Notes: a model not told the origin generated them from the sequence alone. A stretch of 64,000 bases of DNA from Strongylocentrotus purpuratus (GCF_000002235.5 NW_022145607.1:35315029-35379028), one strand, 5' to 3'. Shown: positions 35,193 through 47,800, numbered from the stretch's first letter. Numbers and translations are program-made.

Positions 35193-36242
35193 TTAAGATC
35201 CACTCCCTCTCCACCTTACATGTTAAATACCAGACAGTTTATTGGTTAATGCTTGAAGAACATGAAGGGAAAACAGTTGTTACATGTCCCCTAAGGAAGT
35301 AACTTCAATGCACTTGAGTTGTGTGCACAATTGGATTTTATACACATGCATCAATTAGGATCTGATAGACAATTTTCAAAATGTATTCAATTTTGTTTAG
35401 CTATGACAATCACCTCTTATTTATGTATTTCTAAAGCCAGAAAGCATTTTTGTAAAATAGTTGGTGCTAGGTCAGACAACCATTATTGCTTGCCCAGTGT
35501 AACACCACATAATGTATCATTTGCATTGTGACTATCAAAATACAATTACTTGTGACGAGTGAATGAAACATATCGTAATGAGGCACTTGACAAAGATGGA
35601 TGCATTTGAATATGATTGAAATATTAAAATGGCCTATGATATACATGTAGGGACTGACTGTGAACATCTCCATCTGAAAGATGTGATTTTTATATTGAAA
35701 CTTGCAAACCCATTTAATGGAATACTTTGAAGCTTTTACTTTTTAATCATAGCATTCCAGCGTAGCAGCCCAAATATGTATGACAAAGGGGATTGTTGAT
35801 TGGTCCATTTCAAACAATGATTTTTTAACGGTGAATGGGGACAGTTAAAAAAGAAAGTATTCATGAAAACAAAATGTCACTTGAAGTACCTGGAAATGAC
35901 ATGATATACTTTTAGTGGTTAGTATTAAAATTATTTCTTTCATCAGATTTTATAACATATTTACTAATATATGACTTTCAACTTCTCAATGTGCAGACCT
36001 CGGTGTCAAATGGCTCTTTTTTTAAACCTGTGATTTGGTGGGACTTGGCACGAAATGTCTAGTCTTATTTTTATTGATTTGGATTTGCCTGTGTTATCGA
36101 ACTCTTTATACATTCCTTTTTATTGTGGTAATTCATCTTATTTCAATGATTTCATTCGTGAAAATGTTCACGAATAAGTATGAATTTCATTTTACTGGTG
36201 CTATGTGATAGGCGTCTTTTTAAGGCAAGGCTTTGCTGCACA

Positions 36243-36540
36243 CTTTTTATGCCTCCGCTACAAAGTAGCCAGGGGTTGTCCGTCCGTCTGTACCCCCAAA
36301 CTTGGGTCATGTATGTATCTTGAAGAGCCAATGAACTGATTAGATTTTAGGGTCATGTAGTCAAAGATCACAGGGTCATACATGTATATGAAAAAAAAAA
36401 TTAATTACGATATTCTGAGAACCTGTTAATGGATTACAATCAAATTTATGTTTTTTAAATTGCTTCTGTTTTGGTTTTTAAAATCGCTTTATGGTGGAGG
36501 CATCATTTTTGACTGAGCAGTCGAAGATCCAATTAGTTTG
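36243..36540. repeat. Dispersed repeat (GAGCCAATGAACTGATT)
   Basis: Starts near TATGCCTCCGCTACAAAGTA; ends GCAGTCGAAGATCCAATTAG. Matches 20570-21235. Confidence 0.75.
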
Positions 36541-38018
36541 GTAATTTTTTAAAGTTTTATTTATTTTAAGTGGTTGTAATTGTAATGAATATTCACGATG
36601 TGCAGTGACATTTTCAAACAGTAAACGTACTTATTTTGAATAGTTTTTTTTTTTTTTTAGATATCTGTAGTTGTAAATTTTATCTTTTGGTTCAGGTGAA
36701 AGAACTATTTCCTGTTGAAAGCCAGAATGGTTGAGTAATGCCCTTCTAGCTCTTGGATTTCTCTCACTCTTCTGTTTTTCCAGAGTATACCGAGTGTGAC
36801 GTCGTACTAGTTAAGTTGTCAAGGTTGCTGGTTCCAAATGAATTTGTGCTAAACAATGGTATGGTGATCACACCAATGCCAAACTCTGAATTTGCCCTGC
36901 TTCAGTCCATTGCTGGAATGATTTCATGGTGAACCTCATGCAACTCTTGTTGTTAGAACCAGTAACCTGGACGAGGGAAAATGATGTTAGCACTTTGGTA
37001 CTCTATTAAAACCAACAGCATACCACAGGGTTGACTTCACCTTTAAGGTGATCTTTCAAAACATTTATATTTTTCAGTGCCAGGTTTTAATTGTTTTGTT
37101 TGATCTGTTAGCCATGTGGGCAATGGATGCTTTTTATGTAAACAAGTATTTTGTATTTGTATTATGTGTGTGTTTACTAACATTGCTTTGAATAGGTCGT
37201 TAGATTTTCAGATTCAGATTGTCAGTAGTTGATCTATAGTAGGGTCATTCCATGTCAGATGTTACATTTAAATTTCTATTTAGGTTTCTAAATACAATAA
37301 ATATCAACAAAATTAACCTGAAACTAATATGGCCATTATAAATGTGAAAAAATGCTGTAGTGCATTGATTGTTTGATAAGGGATAATGTGACATGGAAAG
37401 ATCCTATTGTGAATAACTGATAGACATCCTGCACGTGAAATGTAACGAGATATTTCTTAGCAAAGTTGGTCAATATGTGTACATGTATTTTATTTTAGCA
37501 CAATAAACGAAGCATCTCTGTGTATTTGTGTGTCTGTGTGTCTCTTTCTTTCTGAATGAAAATAAGGGTACATGCCCTGCAGTCTTAGAAATAAGAAATT
37601 GTCCCTATTTTTCTTTATTTCTTCTTTAAATGCACATCATTACAACAGTGGAAATATTGCATCTCACAAAAATTGGGCACAAAAAGATTTTGACATGCCA
37701 TTTTCAAAACAATGTTGCTCAGTTAGCGAAAGCAATACATTTTCCTCGATATTGATGACATAATGAACAAAGTTGTCACAGGACAATGGTTCATACCCTT
37801 TCCAATTAAGATTATTTTCCTTTCTGAAATAATTTGGACCATGGGCTGTAAGGCATATTTTTTATGAAATAAAATTGTTTTAATTTTGTTCTTGTATTAT
37901 TACAGTCTTACTATTAACAAATTTGATACACACATGTAGATTTATATTATCGTTGCAGGACAGGCTCCCAGACTGTAATCTATTTATAATCTAGAAATAG
38001 ATACGGTTCATCTTGGGC

Positions 38019-38228
38019 ATCCCTAATAAAAAGTACCATGATAACCATGTTTTTTTTGGTCCAAATTACCATCCACCATGGTAACCATGGTAATCATGGT
38101 ATCAGACAATGAAATTCATTATTTGATGTCCCTATGTTTATCATTGTTTGATACCATGGTTACCATGGTGGATTGTAATTTGGAAAAAACAACAACATTG
38201 TTACCATGGTACTTTTTTATAAGGGATG
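38019..38228. mobile_element. Foldback MITE with CATCCCTWATAAAAAAGTACC ends
   Basis: CATCCCTAATAAAAAGTACC ... GGTACTTTTTTATAAGGGATG, with inner ACCATGGTAACCATGG palindromes. Confidence 0.85.
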
Positions 38229-38772
38229 TGTTCATGAAAAAAAAAAAAAAATAGGCCAATCTCCTTTATCCACTTTGCAAGGTGCTCGGGGCACTCCAAT
38301 ATTACCTCGTACAGTTTGATAAATAAGATACACGATTCAATGTACTTTTCTTCTTTTTATTTTTAATCAGGAATATCAGGGCAAGCCGTAGCTATTTTGT
38401 TCCATACATTACTGCCCACATCTAAGATTTCAGTATATCTGATGACCGACACACTGATAGCCTAACCATAGCACTTGAATCGGATGAAACATCATTCAAA
38501 TATGAGATCTTTATGTCAATTGATGTTCACCATTTCATAATACAATTCCATAATACTTTTTAACATGTGGGACATACTATGGACTTGCCCACCGATATGG
38601 AACCTAAATATATAAAATGATAATTCAATACAAATTGCATTCATGATAAATTAATAATCAGCTTTAAAATATACATCTGAAATGACTTTTGACACGAGTT
38701 GACAGACTGAGCTAATAACATCAAAGTTGCTATTTTAATATAAATTTGCCTAATTTCATGAATTCTTGATAA

Positions 38773-39017
38773 GGCCTAAAAAATCATGTTGTATTACCCT
38801 TTTGGACAGACCCAAAATCTTAAAATCTACGCTCGGGTTTTTATTAGTTTTTTTAAAAACCTTCCAAAAAAAAAAATGGTTAATGAATAACAAAAATTGT
38901 ATTGAAGCATTAAAAACTGAAAAATATCAGCCCAAAGAGGGGAAGAAAAAAAATTGACGGACCGACACAGGTGGTGGCACCTAAAGGGCAATACAACATC
39001 TTTATTATTTAGGCCTT
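38773..39017. mobile_element. MITE with AAGGCCTAAA ends
   Basis: AAGGCCTAAAAAATCATGTT ... GGGCAATACAACATC...TTTAGGCCTTA; about 245 bp. A worn copy is at 806-1066. Confidence 0.8.
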
Positions 39018-39057
39018 AAGGTAAAGCACAGTGTTAGTGAGAGTAGGAGGGAGTTAA

Positions 39058-39424
39058 AGGTAAAGACCAGTTATGGTCATGCGATTGCATTTTGAAAGAA
39101 ACGTTGTGGAATCGATCAGAAAAGGTTGATCATCTAGCATCTAGCATCTGCAAGGTTCTGGAATCATCAAAATGATAAGAAATTTGGCCCATTCTTCGTA
39201 AAGTTACAAGCACTATACACAGAAAGATGTTTATGGGACTACCCTATATCTCTCACAGACCATGAGAGAAACAAATTTACTAAATATATGAATTAGTAGG
39301 CGGTTTCCCGGCAAATATTTTATCATCATGTATTAGTCAAAACATATTCTTTCACATGATTGGTAATGAGAGCTTCCATTTCATTTTTTTGAAATTGGGG
39401 CGTTTCCAATACTGGTCTTTACCT
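39058..39424. mobile_element. TTAA MITE family A
   Basis: TTAA at 39054-39057 and 39425-39428; AGGTAAAGACCAGTTATGG ... ATACTGGTCTTTACCT. Confidence 0.9.
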
Positions 39425-39890
39425 TTAAACATGTTTTTTCCTGATGTGTATGACAGGGAGCACCATATCTCCGTGCCTAACATTTGACTTGAAATCGACA
39501 AGGATTTTCCCTCTAATGACCAGTCTGGTATGATTCTTTATATTCTAAAGAGTAAGTTTGCCCAAAATCTCATCAAAATTCAAGCAAGAGCAAAAACAAA
39601 TAATTCCACTGGCAATATTCGAAATTTCAAATAATTATGACAAATGATTATGACAAATGTATGTAACACTGAAATTTGCACATGCCCATATGTACAAGAT
39701 AAACAGAAGCAGCCTCATGTATGCACACATATCAAATTCATCTCACATTACTACTATAATACACTATATATTACATTTTACATAAATACATGTACTTAAT
39801 TCAAATACAATAGATTATATAAGCCAACAAATTCAGAATTTCCCCCGAGTTTGAAATATAATTGCACGAGGGAAATTCCAAATTTAGAAG

Positions 39891-39924
<34 letters not shown>

Positions 39925-39936
39925 ATTGAGTGACAA

Positions 39937-40736
39937 TATGCATTTAACATTTTTTATACAAAGTTATGGGTATTTGCGATTGCATGCCTATTTTTTTTTA
40001 GCCATCAAGCGCATCAGATTCATGTAGCCTTCTGCATCAAAGCCTGCAGCACAGACTATGCACACAATGGGTACACAAAGTGAAGCAAGGTGACAGTTTA
40101 AGAGTTGAAGTATGTGATATATCACGCCCAAACGGTACATGTAAATACATTGAGCACATAATACTGCTTGAGCACATAATACCGCTTGAGCACATAACAC
40201 CAAATTGTTAAATAGTGATAGCTTCTCAGATAAAAGGATCTTCATCCCTCGCATACAAGGCAACACTGCCTCCTCTCTGAGCAGTCCATTCTCGGTGAAA
40301 CAGTTTGTACACTTGAATTTGATTCAATATGGCAGTGTTTGAGTCTCCATACCAGGTTTCAGTTATTCCGATTATGTCTGCTTGGTAATACCAGGGAGCG
40401 TGTAATGGATGGAGATATCGTCCAAAAGGCCCCTTAGAAGTCATCCAAAACTTAGAATCAAGAAATTTACAAGGAGAACATAATGGTTAATTTCCATACG
40501 TGTCCTACCGGTTCCCGATGTCATCATCCAATGTATTACAGCACAATAGAGTCAAACAAAACTCTTTTAAAAGATCTAAATCAAAATGAAGTTGGAGCTC
40601 TTAAAATTGACCTTGGCAGCAACTGCATTTAACATTTTTTAAACAAAGTTATGGGTATTTGCGATCGCATGCCTATTTTTTTTAGTCATCAAGCGCATCA
40701 GATTCATGTAGCCTTCTGCATCAAAGCCTGCAGCAA
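39937..40736. repeat. About 115-bp direct repeats flanking a LINE fragment
   Basis: ATTTAACATTTTTTATACAAAG ... CATCAAAGCCTGCAGCA at 39943-40052 recurs at 40626-40736 in the same orientation with few changes. Between them are three short GAGCACATAATACYGCTT units and the LINE piece. Confidence 0.85.
40241..40400 (-). mobile_element. LINE endonuclease remnant
   Basis: Minus strand reads ADIIGITETWYGDSN and then REWTAQRGGSVALYARDED, the TETW and RGGGVALY motifs of the AP-endonuclease domain of CR1/L2-type LINEs. Only about 50 residues remain. Confidence 0.8.
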
Positions 40737-40749
40737 CTCACATACTGTA

Positions 40750-40812
40750 GCACTCATGCCTTGCTACAGTAGTAGACCCAAGTCTCACTGATTTATGGCT
40801 TGGTGTTATACC
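40750..40812 (-). pseudogene. Decayed copy of TRAPPC10 terminal exon with its upstream flank
   Basis: Matches the terminal exon 5' part and its unique upstream flank (ATGCCTTGCTACAGTAGTAG; TTGGCTTGGTGTTAT). It reads VYYCSKA then TGA where the live copy has Cys. The acceptor AG before GTC is changed to GG. It shares intron flank with unit 6, so it comes from a duplication that included the intron edge. Confidence 0.75.
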
Positions 40813-40882
40813 CCAGCCACACCGACAAGACCAGTAACTGAATGACCAACTATACATGTAGGTCTGTTTGGAGATAGTTTAA

Positions 40883-41262
40883 AGAGAAGGTTGAGTTCCG
40901 GGGAGAGGTGACAATTAATTTGTGAGCATTATCATTGTTATTATGCAAGTGTGGAAGAACATCAGATAAAACATGTTCCCTGAAGAGGATGGCTCTTCAA
41001 ATGCCTTCATATTCTAAATATGGCATGGAACATCATAGAAATTGGGACGGATTTTAATGCCACATGTAGTCCCATATACATCTTTCTGTATACAGTGTTT
41101 GTAAATTTACCAAGATTCGGCCAAATTTCTTATCATTTTGATAATTCCAGAACCTTGCAATACACATGGATACTTATATACTAAATGATCAACCTATTCT
41201 GATTGATTCCACATCGATTCTTTCATAATGCAATCACACATGACCAGAACTCAACTTTATCT
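40883..41262. mobile_element. TTAA MITE family A
   Basis: TTAA at 40879-40882 and 41263-41266; AGAGAAGGTTGAGTTCCGG ... CAGAACTCAACTTTATCT. It sits between the decayed terminal-exon copy and the six-unit array. Confidence 0.88.
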
Positions 41263-41306
41263 TTAAAGTCGATTTGATGACGTGACTGATGCAATCATCT
41301 AAGACT

Positions 41307-41882
41307 CTAGAAGACTGCTACTTCAACTGTGCTAAGGTTTGACTCTGGTAGGACTCTTATCTGACATGCCTTGCTGCAGTAATAGACCTGACTTTCGGGA
41401 CTCTAGAAGACTGCTACTTCAACCGTGCTAAGGTTCGACTCTGGTAGGACTCTTATCTGACATGCCTTGCTGCAGTAATAGACCTGACTTTCAATGCTCT
41501 AGAAGACTGCTACTTCAACTGTGCTAAGGTTTGACTCTGGTAGGACTCTTATTTGACATGCCTTGCTGCAGTAATAGACCTGACTTTCAATACTCTAGAA
41601 GACTGCTACTTCAACCGTGCTAAGGTTTGACTCTGGTAGGACTCTTATTTGACATGCCTTGCTGCAGTAATAGACCTGACTCTCAATACTCTAGAAGACT
41701 GCTACTTCAACTGTGCTAAGGTTTGACTCTGGTAGGACTCTTATTTGACAAGCCTTGCTGCAGTAATAGACCTGACTTTCAATACTCTAGAAGACTGCTA
41801 CTTCAACTGTGCTAAGGTTTGACTCTGGTAGGACTCTTATTTGACATGCCTTGCTGCAGTAATAGACCTGACTTTCACTGAA
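41307..41882 (-). repeat. 96-bp tandem array, six units, each containing the TRAPPC10 C-terminal exon
   Basis: Unit starts (plus-strand CTAGAAGACTG) fall at 41307, 41403, 41499, 41595, 41691 and 41787, an exact 96-nt period. Read on the minus strand, units 1-5 each run 32 codons from AGT to TAG. Five positions vary within the shared 30-codon stretch, all at synonymous third positions: Thr ACA/ACG, Ser TCA/TCG, Gln CAA/CAG, Ala GCA/GCT and Glu GAA/GAG. The only amino-acid difference (SIE versus SPE) lies before the presumed splice acceptor. Confidence 0.95.
41787..41867 (-). CDS. TRAPPC10: TRAPPC10 terminal exon P (first copy of the six-unit array)
   Basis: Encodes VYYCSKACQIRVLPESNL then STVEVAVF and TAG, which lines up with the human C terminus QVFNSSSGTQVLVIP...LEVSVT. 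The acceptor is GAAAGTCAG|GTC at 41868. The upstream flank (41883 on) is unique sequence with a pyrimidine-containing tract. This is the copy nearest to exon O and so the likely default last exon. Five further near-identical units follow downstream. Confidence 0.8.
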   Translation of the reverse strand, partial: VYYCSKACQIRVLPESNLSTVEVAVF

Positions 41883-44800
41883 TGGCAGGATAGTTGGCTT
41901 GGTGTTACTAGAGCTAATCGTCTTCTTTGCTTGCTCTCCGCTGCTCTCTGCAAGAGGGTGGCTCCCTTCTGCAAAACAATTAAAAATAATTTCAAAAGGC
42001 TATTTATGTCTTGTTTTACCCAGGGTAGCCTTATCAGTATTTATACTGTTCTCCCTGCAGACCCTGCAACCATATTATTACCCGGTCACCGGATTCAGGC
42101 TTGCCCGCACACAATGTATGCACATTCTCCACTCCCTGGGGAGCATTCTAGCCAGGCGTAAATTTTGCAAGTGCACACTTGCTAATCTAAGCACATCAGC
42201 TTTCGCATCCTATCAGGTACCCATTTAACACCTGGGTGGAGAGTGACAAAAGTAGATCAATGTCTTGTCAAAGGACATTAGTGCCGCGGACCTATTTAAA
42301 GGTACTACAATATGTCCCATTTGCAGGCAAAAAACAGGTGAAAAGGTTAAATTTCAAAGGCATTTGAAAGAAAATACTAATTTAGAACTTCCCTAAAAAC
42401 GAAAGGGCTTGAAAATGGCTTTTAGTGGGAAAATAACGACCATTAGTTGTTGAATCAAGTTAAGTGATTACAATCACCTAAGTAATAGTCTGATTTTCAG
42501 ACCCTTCTACCGAATGGTGGTACGTTTTGGTATGCACAAATATTCAAACAGTTTAATTTGGGCCATTATAAGTAGTGGGTTATTGATGTAGACAAATGCT
42601 CATGTATCTGTTACAGCTCATTCATAACTGAAAGTACAGCGTCAATACAATTTTGTTCACTGAAATAAGTAGATCTGCCAAACATGCTCCAACCCCCCCC
42701 CCCCCCCCTCAATCTCCATCCATCCCTGTATTCAATGTTTAAACCTCACCATTTGGATCTACACCCTTCAAATACTGACTCAGTCAATTTCGTTCACTGA
42801 AATAAGTAGATCTGCCAAACATGCTCCACCCCCCCCCTCAATCTCTATTCGTCCCTGTATTTGACCTTTCAACCTCACCATTTGGATCCACACCCTTCAA
42901 ATACTGACTCAGTCTGATGTCAGGCATGGGTAGAAAGCCAGCAATGAGTGGAATGACCTCCAACGTGACCTCTGTGACCCCTGACTGTTTGCTTGGCATG
43001 GCAACGACCCCAGTGCTGCGCCCACAGACGGCCCACATGCCTCCCTCAGTATCAATCTCATACATGAGTGACTTGGGTGGGTTGGGCTTGGTACTAGGAG
43101 TGGGCGTGTCTCCACTAGGAGTGGGTGTGGTTGCAGCTGGAGGGGGCGTGTCCAGCATCTTAATGGCTACGTCCAGGGTGCAGAGAGTCCCTGCTTTGCA
43201 TAGCTCCTCCTTCTTGGGAGGCTTGATGATAGATGTGATCATGAACAAGGTCTGAAACAGAACAGAGACCCATTTCACAAAGACTTTTTTCAATGACAAA
43301 TTACAAAAATCAGTGACAACTCTGGTGATAACCAATCAGAAGCAAGGATTTCACTAGCTTATAACAAAACCTGCCATTTGTCACTGATGACAAGTTCTGT
43401 GAAACACCCCCCCCCCCAGAACAAGGATTTATTGTTTTCACTGCTTTTCTCTGATGTCAATAGTTATTCTTCAGTTATGAATTTATAGCTCCACAAATGA
43501 AGAATCATAAAATATAACATTTCACAATCAAGGCATGCTACTATTATTAAAAAATTAGGGTATTCTGAATGATAATGAATCAATAATTTCTTAATCAATT
43601 CATGAATTTGTAATCATAGTCAGCTGTTCTCTATGATTGCAATGTTTCAATTTGGCCTTAACCCCTAAAACAAAGGGAATAAAACAATTTCAGTCAGCAA
43701 AGTACTAAAAACACTGTTTAAATAACATATCGATATGATGGTCTCATAATGGGTAAAAATTGAGGAGGAGGAGGAGGAGGAGGAGGAGGAAGAAGAAGAA
43801 GATGAGGACATACCTCAAAATTGATGATCTCAAAATCACATGAGATTGACTTGAGGGGCTGGTCTTGGCTGGTGACTGGGGAGGGCATGATGGGCCTGTA
43901 ACTCACAGAGTAATGAAACCCAAGGGGCCCTGCTGGTTGAGAGGTGTCTGGGACTGGCTTAGCCTCCCAAACATAGGAGACTGACTGGTTACCTTGCAGT
44001 GGCTGCAACGAGGAGCCAAACAGAACAGATCAAAATGAAATATCCAACACAACTCAATAGTTTTTATAAATGTAATGCTTCCTGGGAGAAATTTCAATAG
44101 TTTGAACATATTTGTGGCTTACACCCAGTAAACAAGATTGATTGATCGATTGACCAGTGATGGCCTGGTGGTAGGGTCGCTGCCTGGCAAGCAGTAGATG
44201 TCAGGCTCAAATCCCGCTGGTTCCAAGGTTTTTTATGACTTGTTTTTTTTTCAATTACAGATCGATCAATCGATCTTATTTACTGGGTGTAAGCCACAAA
44301 TATGTTCAAACTCTAAAGTTCTTAAAGCCCGTCTGTATTAGTTTGGCCAGGAGGGATTAGACGTCCTGCAAAGACACTGACAGGTGGTTATCTCACCAAA
44401 TCAGCTCTCAATTAACATAAGAAAAAGGGGATCATGGGGTACCAACAGGCACCAATTAGGCATTGTTTGCTATAATAGAGAGCGCAAGCTGCTATAAGTA
44501 GTGCAGTGGGGCTCTAAAGGAACTCTCTCATATTCTGATGGAATTTACAACATCAAATTATTGTGATCATCAATATAACATACTACATGTACAAAGAAAG
44601 GTCAAAAACATAGTACCGGTAAGTGAATGATTTCTCTTCTCTCTCTCGATCCCCCCACCCCCCTTCTCCCGCCCCTCCTCCCGAAAAATGGGGGAAAAAC
44701 AACACTTATACATATTATTCCATGTCCACAATGTCCAGAATACTGTTCTATGCAACTAGTTTTACACAGGTTCATCCTGAGCTTATTTTCAATTGAAAAT

Positions 44801-47800
44801 TAGATGCTAAGTTTTTATACACATGGTAAAGAAAGCTTAGACCATCTTGTTTGGAGCCAGAAGGGTGTTAACTCATATCTTTTAACTAAGACTTAAAGAG
44901 AAGATTGAGTTCTGGGAAGAGGTGACAAATAATTTGTGAGCGTTACTCATTGTTATTATGCAAGTGTGGAAGAACATCAAATTAAATATTTTCCCTGAAA
45001 GGCATGGCTCTTCGAATGCCCTATTATTCTAAATATGGCATGCAACAGTATACAAATCGGGACAGATTTTTATGTGTAGTCCCATATACATCTTTCTGTG
45101 TACAGTGCTTATAACTTTACCAAGACTTGGCCAGATTTATTATCATTTTGATGATTCAAGAACCTTGCAATAAACACCAATAATGAAATGCTAGATGATC
45201 AACCTTTTCTGATCGACTCCACAACGTTTCTTTCACAATGTAATCGCATGACCAGAACTCAAATTTATCTTTAAACGCAATTCTGGCTTCAAATAGTTGA
45301 GATGCTCTATCAACGAGGGATTCTGACCTACCAGTTCATCTTGTAAACAAAAGGAAACAAAATAGGCAAAATAATTTTGTTTACTGTTGAAAATAAATGC
45401 TCCAGCAATACAATAATCCAGTGGAAACAATAGTGTTGTATCCACAGTTAAAGTTAGTTTAATATAGTAAGGTATTTGATTATTAAAGTAAGGCAGTTGT
45501 TGCTACAACATGTGCCATACAGGGATGCCAGTTAGAATTGATCAGAGGGCCTGAAAATCACCTAGAATGAGCTATTTTTTACAACAAAAAAAACACCTAA
45601 AGTATGGTCTGAAAATAACTTGCCAGGGCCCGAATTCAGACTATTGCCTGAAAATATGCATCCCTTGGGGGGGGTGTTTCACAAAGATTCTAAGTTGAAC
45701 TTAACTCTTAGTTGGACTTAAATATTATGGAGAGCCATCTGTAGCCTTAAAATGAATTATATATTCAAAAGCAAAAATTCAAATATTTTTTAATTTTCAT
45801 AAATCCCTCATTAAGAACTGGAAATCTCCTTGATAATAGAAAATATGAATGATTTGAATCAACATTTCATGCCTCTTAAAGTTAAAGACCAGTTATGGTC
45901 ATGCGATTGCATTGTGAAAGAAACATTGTGAAATCGATCAGAAAAGGTTGATCATCTAGCATAGATGTACTGCAAGGTTCTGGAATCATCAAAATGATAA
46001 GAAATTTGGCCAAGTCTTCATAAAGTTAGAATCACTGTACACAGAAAGATGTATATGGGACTACACACACGTGCGCGACACATGCATTTGTATTTCTTAA
46101 CAGGCGAGAGATACACTAATTTACCAAATATATCAATTAGTAGGCGGTTTCCCATCAACATTTTTATCATCATGTATTAGTCAAAACACATTCTTTCACA
46201 TGATTGGTAATAAGAGCTTCCATTTCATTTTTTGAAAGTGGGGTGTTTCCAATACTGGCCTTTACCTTTAAGTCCAACTTAGAAATAAGTTCTACTTAGG
46301 ATCTTTGTGAAACACCCCCTGGTCATACAATCAGTCATTATCCCACAAACATAATGACTATGCACTCACAATGCTTTTGATGGGGTGTAGTGGTGTTAGA
46401 GTGAGTAACCTGTCACCTGTGACCTCCAATGACTGACCACTGAGTTCAAAGGTCAAATCACATGAGCTTTCCACTGTCACCTGTAGAAACTTCCTGTGGA
46501 TGCAAACAAATATAATTCAGTTCAATGTCAACAATTTCTGATTACAAGATATGGGGTTGTTCAAAAAAGAAAAGAAGAGAAATTAAAATCATTAAAAAAA
46601 AAGGGCAACAGTTTTTAAATATTTTTTTAAACAGTTCACAAACTTCAGGACTGGCCAAACAGTCATAATGTTAATTTGTAGTGTAACATTTTGCCCCCGG
46701 CATTGATCATTTATTTTGGTTGAGGTATTTGAGAATGACTCCCATCTAGAATGACTGAAAAGGTGACAATCACGGCAAAGAATATGATACAGCTTTACCA
46801 ACATTTCTTACTATGACTGATGTGATCAATGATTAAAGGGATCAGGTGACTTTGCCTCAGATTCTGAAACAAAATCCTAAATTTAGCTCACGCTGCAATG
46901 ATAGTTATAAACCTTTAGGTCAGTCAGGAACACCATGAATTTTACAAGCCAATCGCCTGTCTGATTATCAAGATATTTATGATTCATAATCGAAACCAAA
47001 TTTTGCATTTTCCAAACGTTTTTCCGGTTTTCCTAACACTACACTCTATTGGGGAAAACGAGTATGGTAAAACCGGTCACTCAAAGATTTTTAATTTTTT
47101 GAGGCACTTCTTGATTAATTTGAAGCGCAATTTTTTTAGGGCTTCAATATTCTACCATATCACAGACACTGATAACACGTATAGGGCCGTCCATCTCAGA
47201 TTTAACATTGTTAAACGATGCCTTTAACATATCAAATGTATACCGACATGGTGAGACTTGGAACACATCATAATCAGATTCCACTTTTGTGCAGCACATA
47301 TCACTTGTAATATGAAATAACAGCCTGAATTTGGAGGAACAAATCCTACCAGGTACCCATTTTACACATAGGCTTTTAAAAATGACTGAAGATGAAATGC
47401 TTTCTCTACAGACACATATCCGCACTGAGCACAAATGCAAACCTTCAACCTTAAAGGTAAAGACCGGTAGTGGTAAAATTGCGGTTCAAGAGTTTTAGGT
47501 GCAAAATATCCATTTAATAGTGTTTAAATATTGCCTTCAGAGGTATAGATGGCAATACTTCAACCTAAATTCGCTAAAAAGCAGAAATATATGCCCAAAT
47601 GTTCAATGTTGAACTGCATTTGCGATATTTATCCAGGCCGGATCGATATGATAATTTACCAAATATATCAATTGGTAGGCGGTTTCCCGGCAAAATTTGT
47701 ATCATCACGTATTAGTCAAAACATATTCTTTCACATGATTGGTAATAAGAGCTTCCATTTCATTTTTTGAGAGGGGGGTGGTAGGATGCGACCGTCATTG

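Larger units (their letters stand above)
32680..37520 (+). other. Probable SMARCAD1 3' UTR or downstream region
   Basis: No splice signals or coding frames of note. A good poly(A) signal, AATAAA at 37502-37507 in a TTTTAGCACAATAAACG setting, is followed by a GT-rich stretch (TGTATTTGTGTGTCTGTGTG). Earlier AATAAA at about 37298 is also possible. The end is inferred, not proven. Confidence 0.4.
37521..41306. other. Tail-to-tail intergenic region between SMARCAD1 and TRAPPC10
   Basis: Mostly the elements listed separately (38019-38228, 38773-39017, 39058-39424, 39937-40736, 40883-41262). A (TA)n run lies at 39894-39920. No third gene is visible. Confidence 0.6.

Noticed and set aside
40001-40266. 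92-residue minus-strand frame with repeated VLCAQA
   Set aside because: Comes from three short GAGCACATAATAC units inside a repeat; no homology to known proteins.
43730-44008. Poly-Pro extension of TRAPPC10 exon N past 43814
   Set aside because: Translation of the GGA microsatellite beyond a clear GAG|GTATGT donor.
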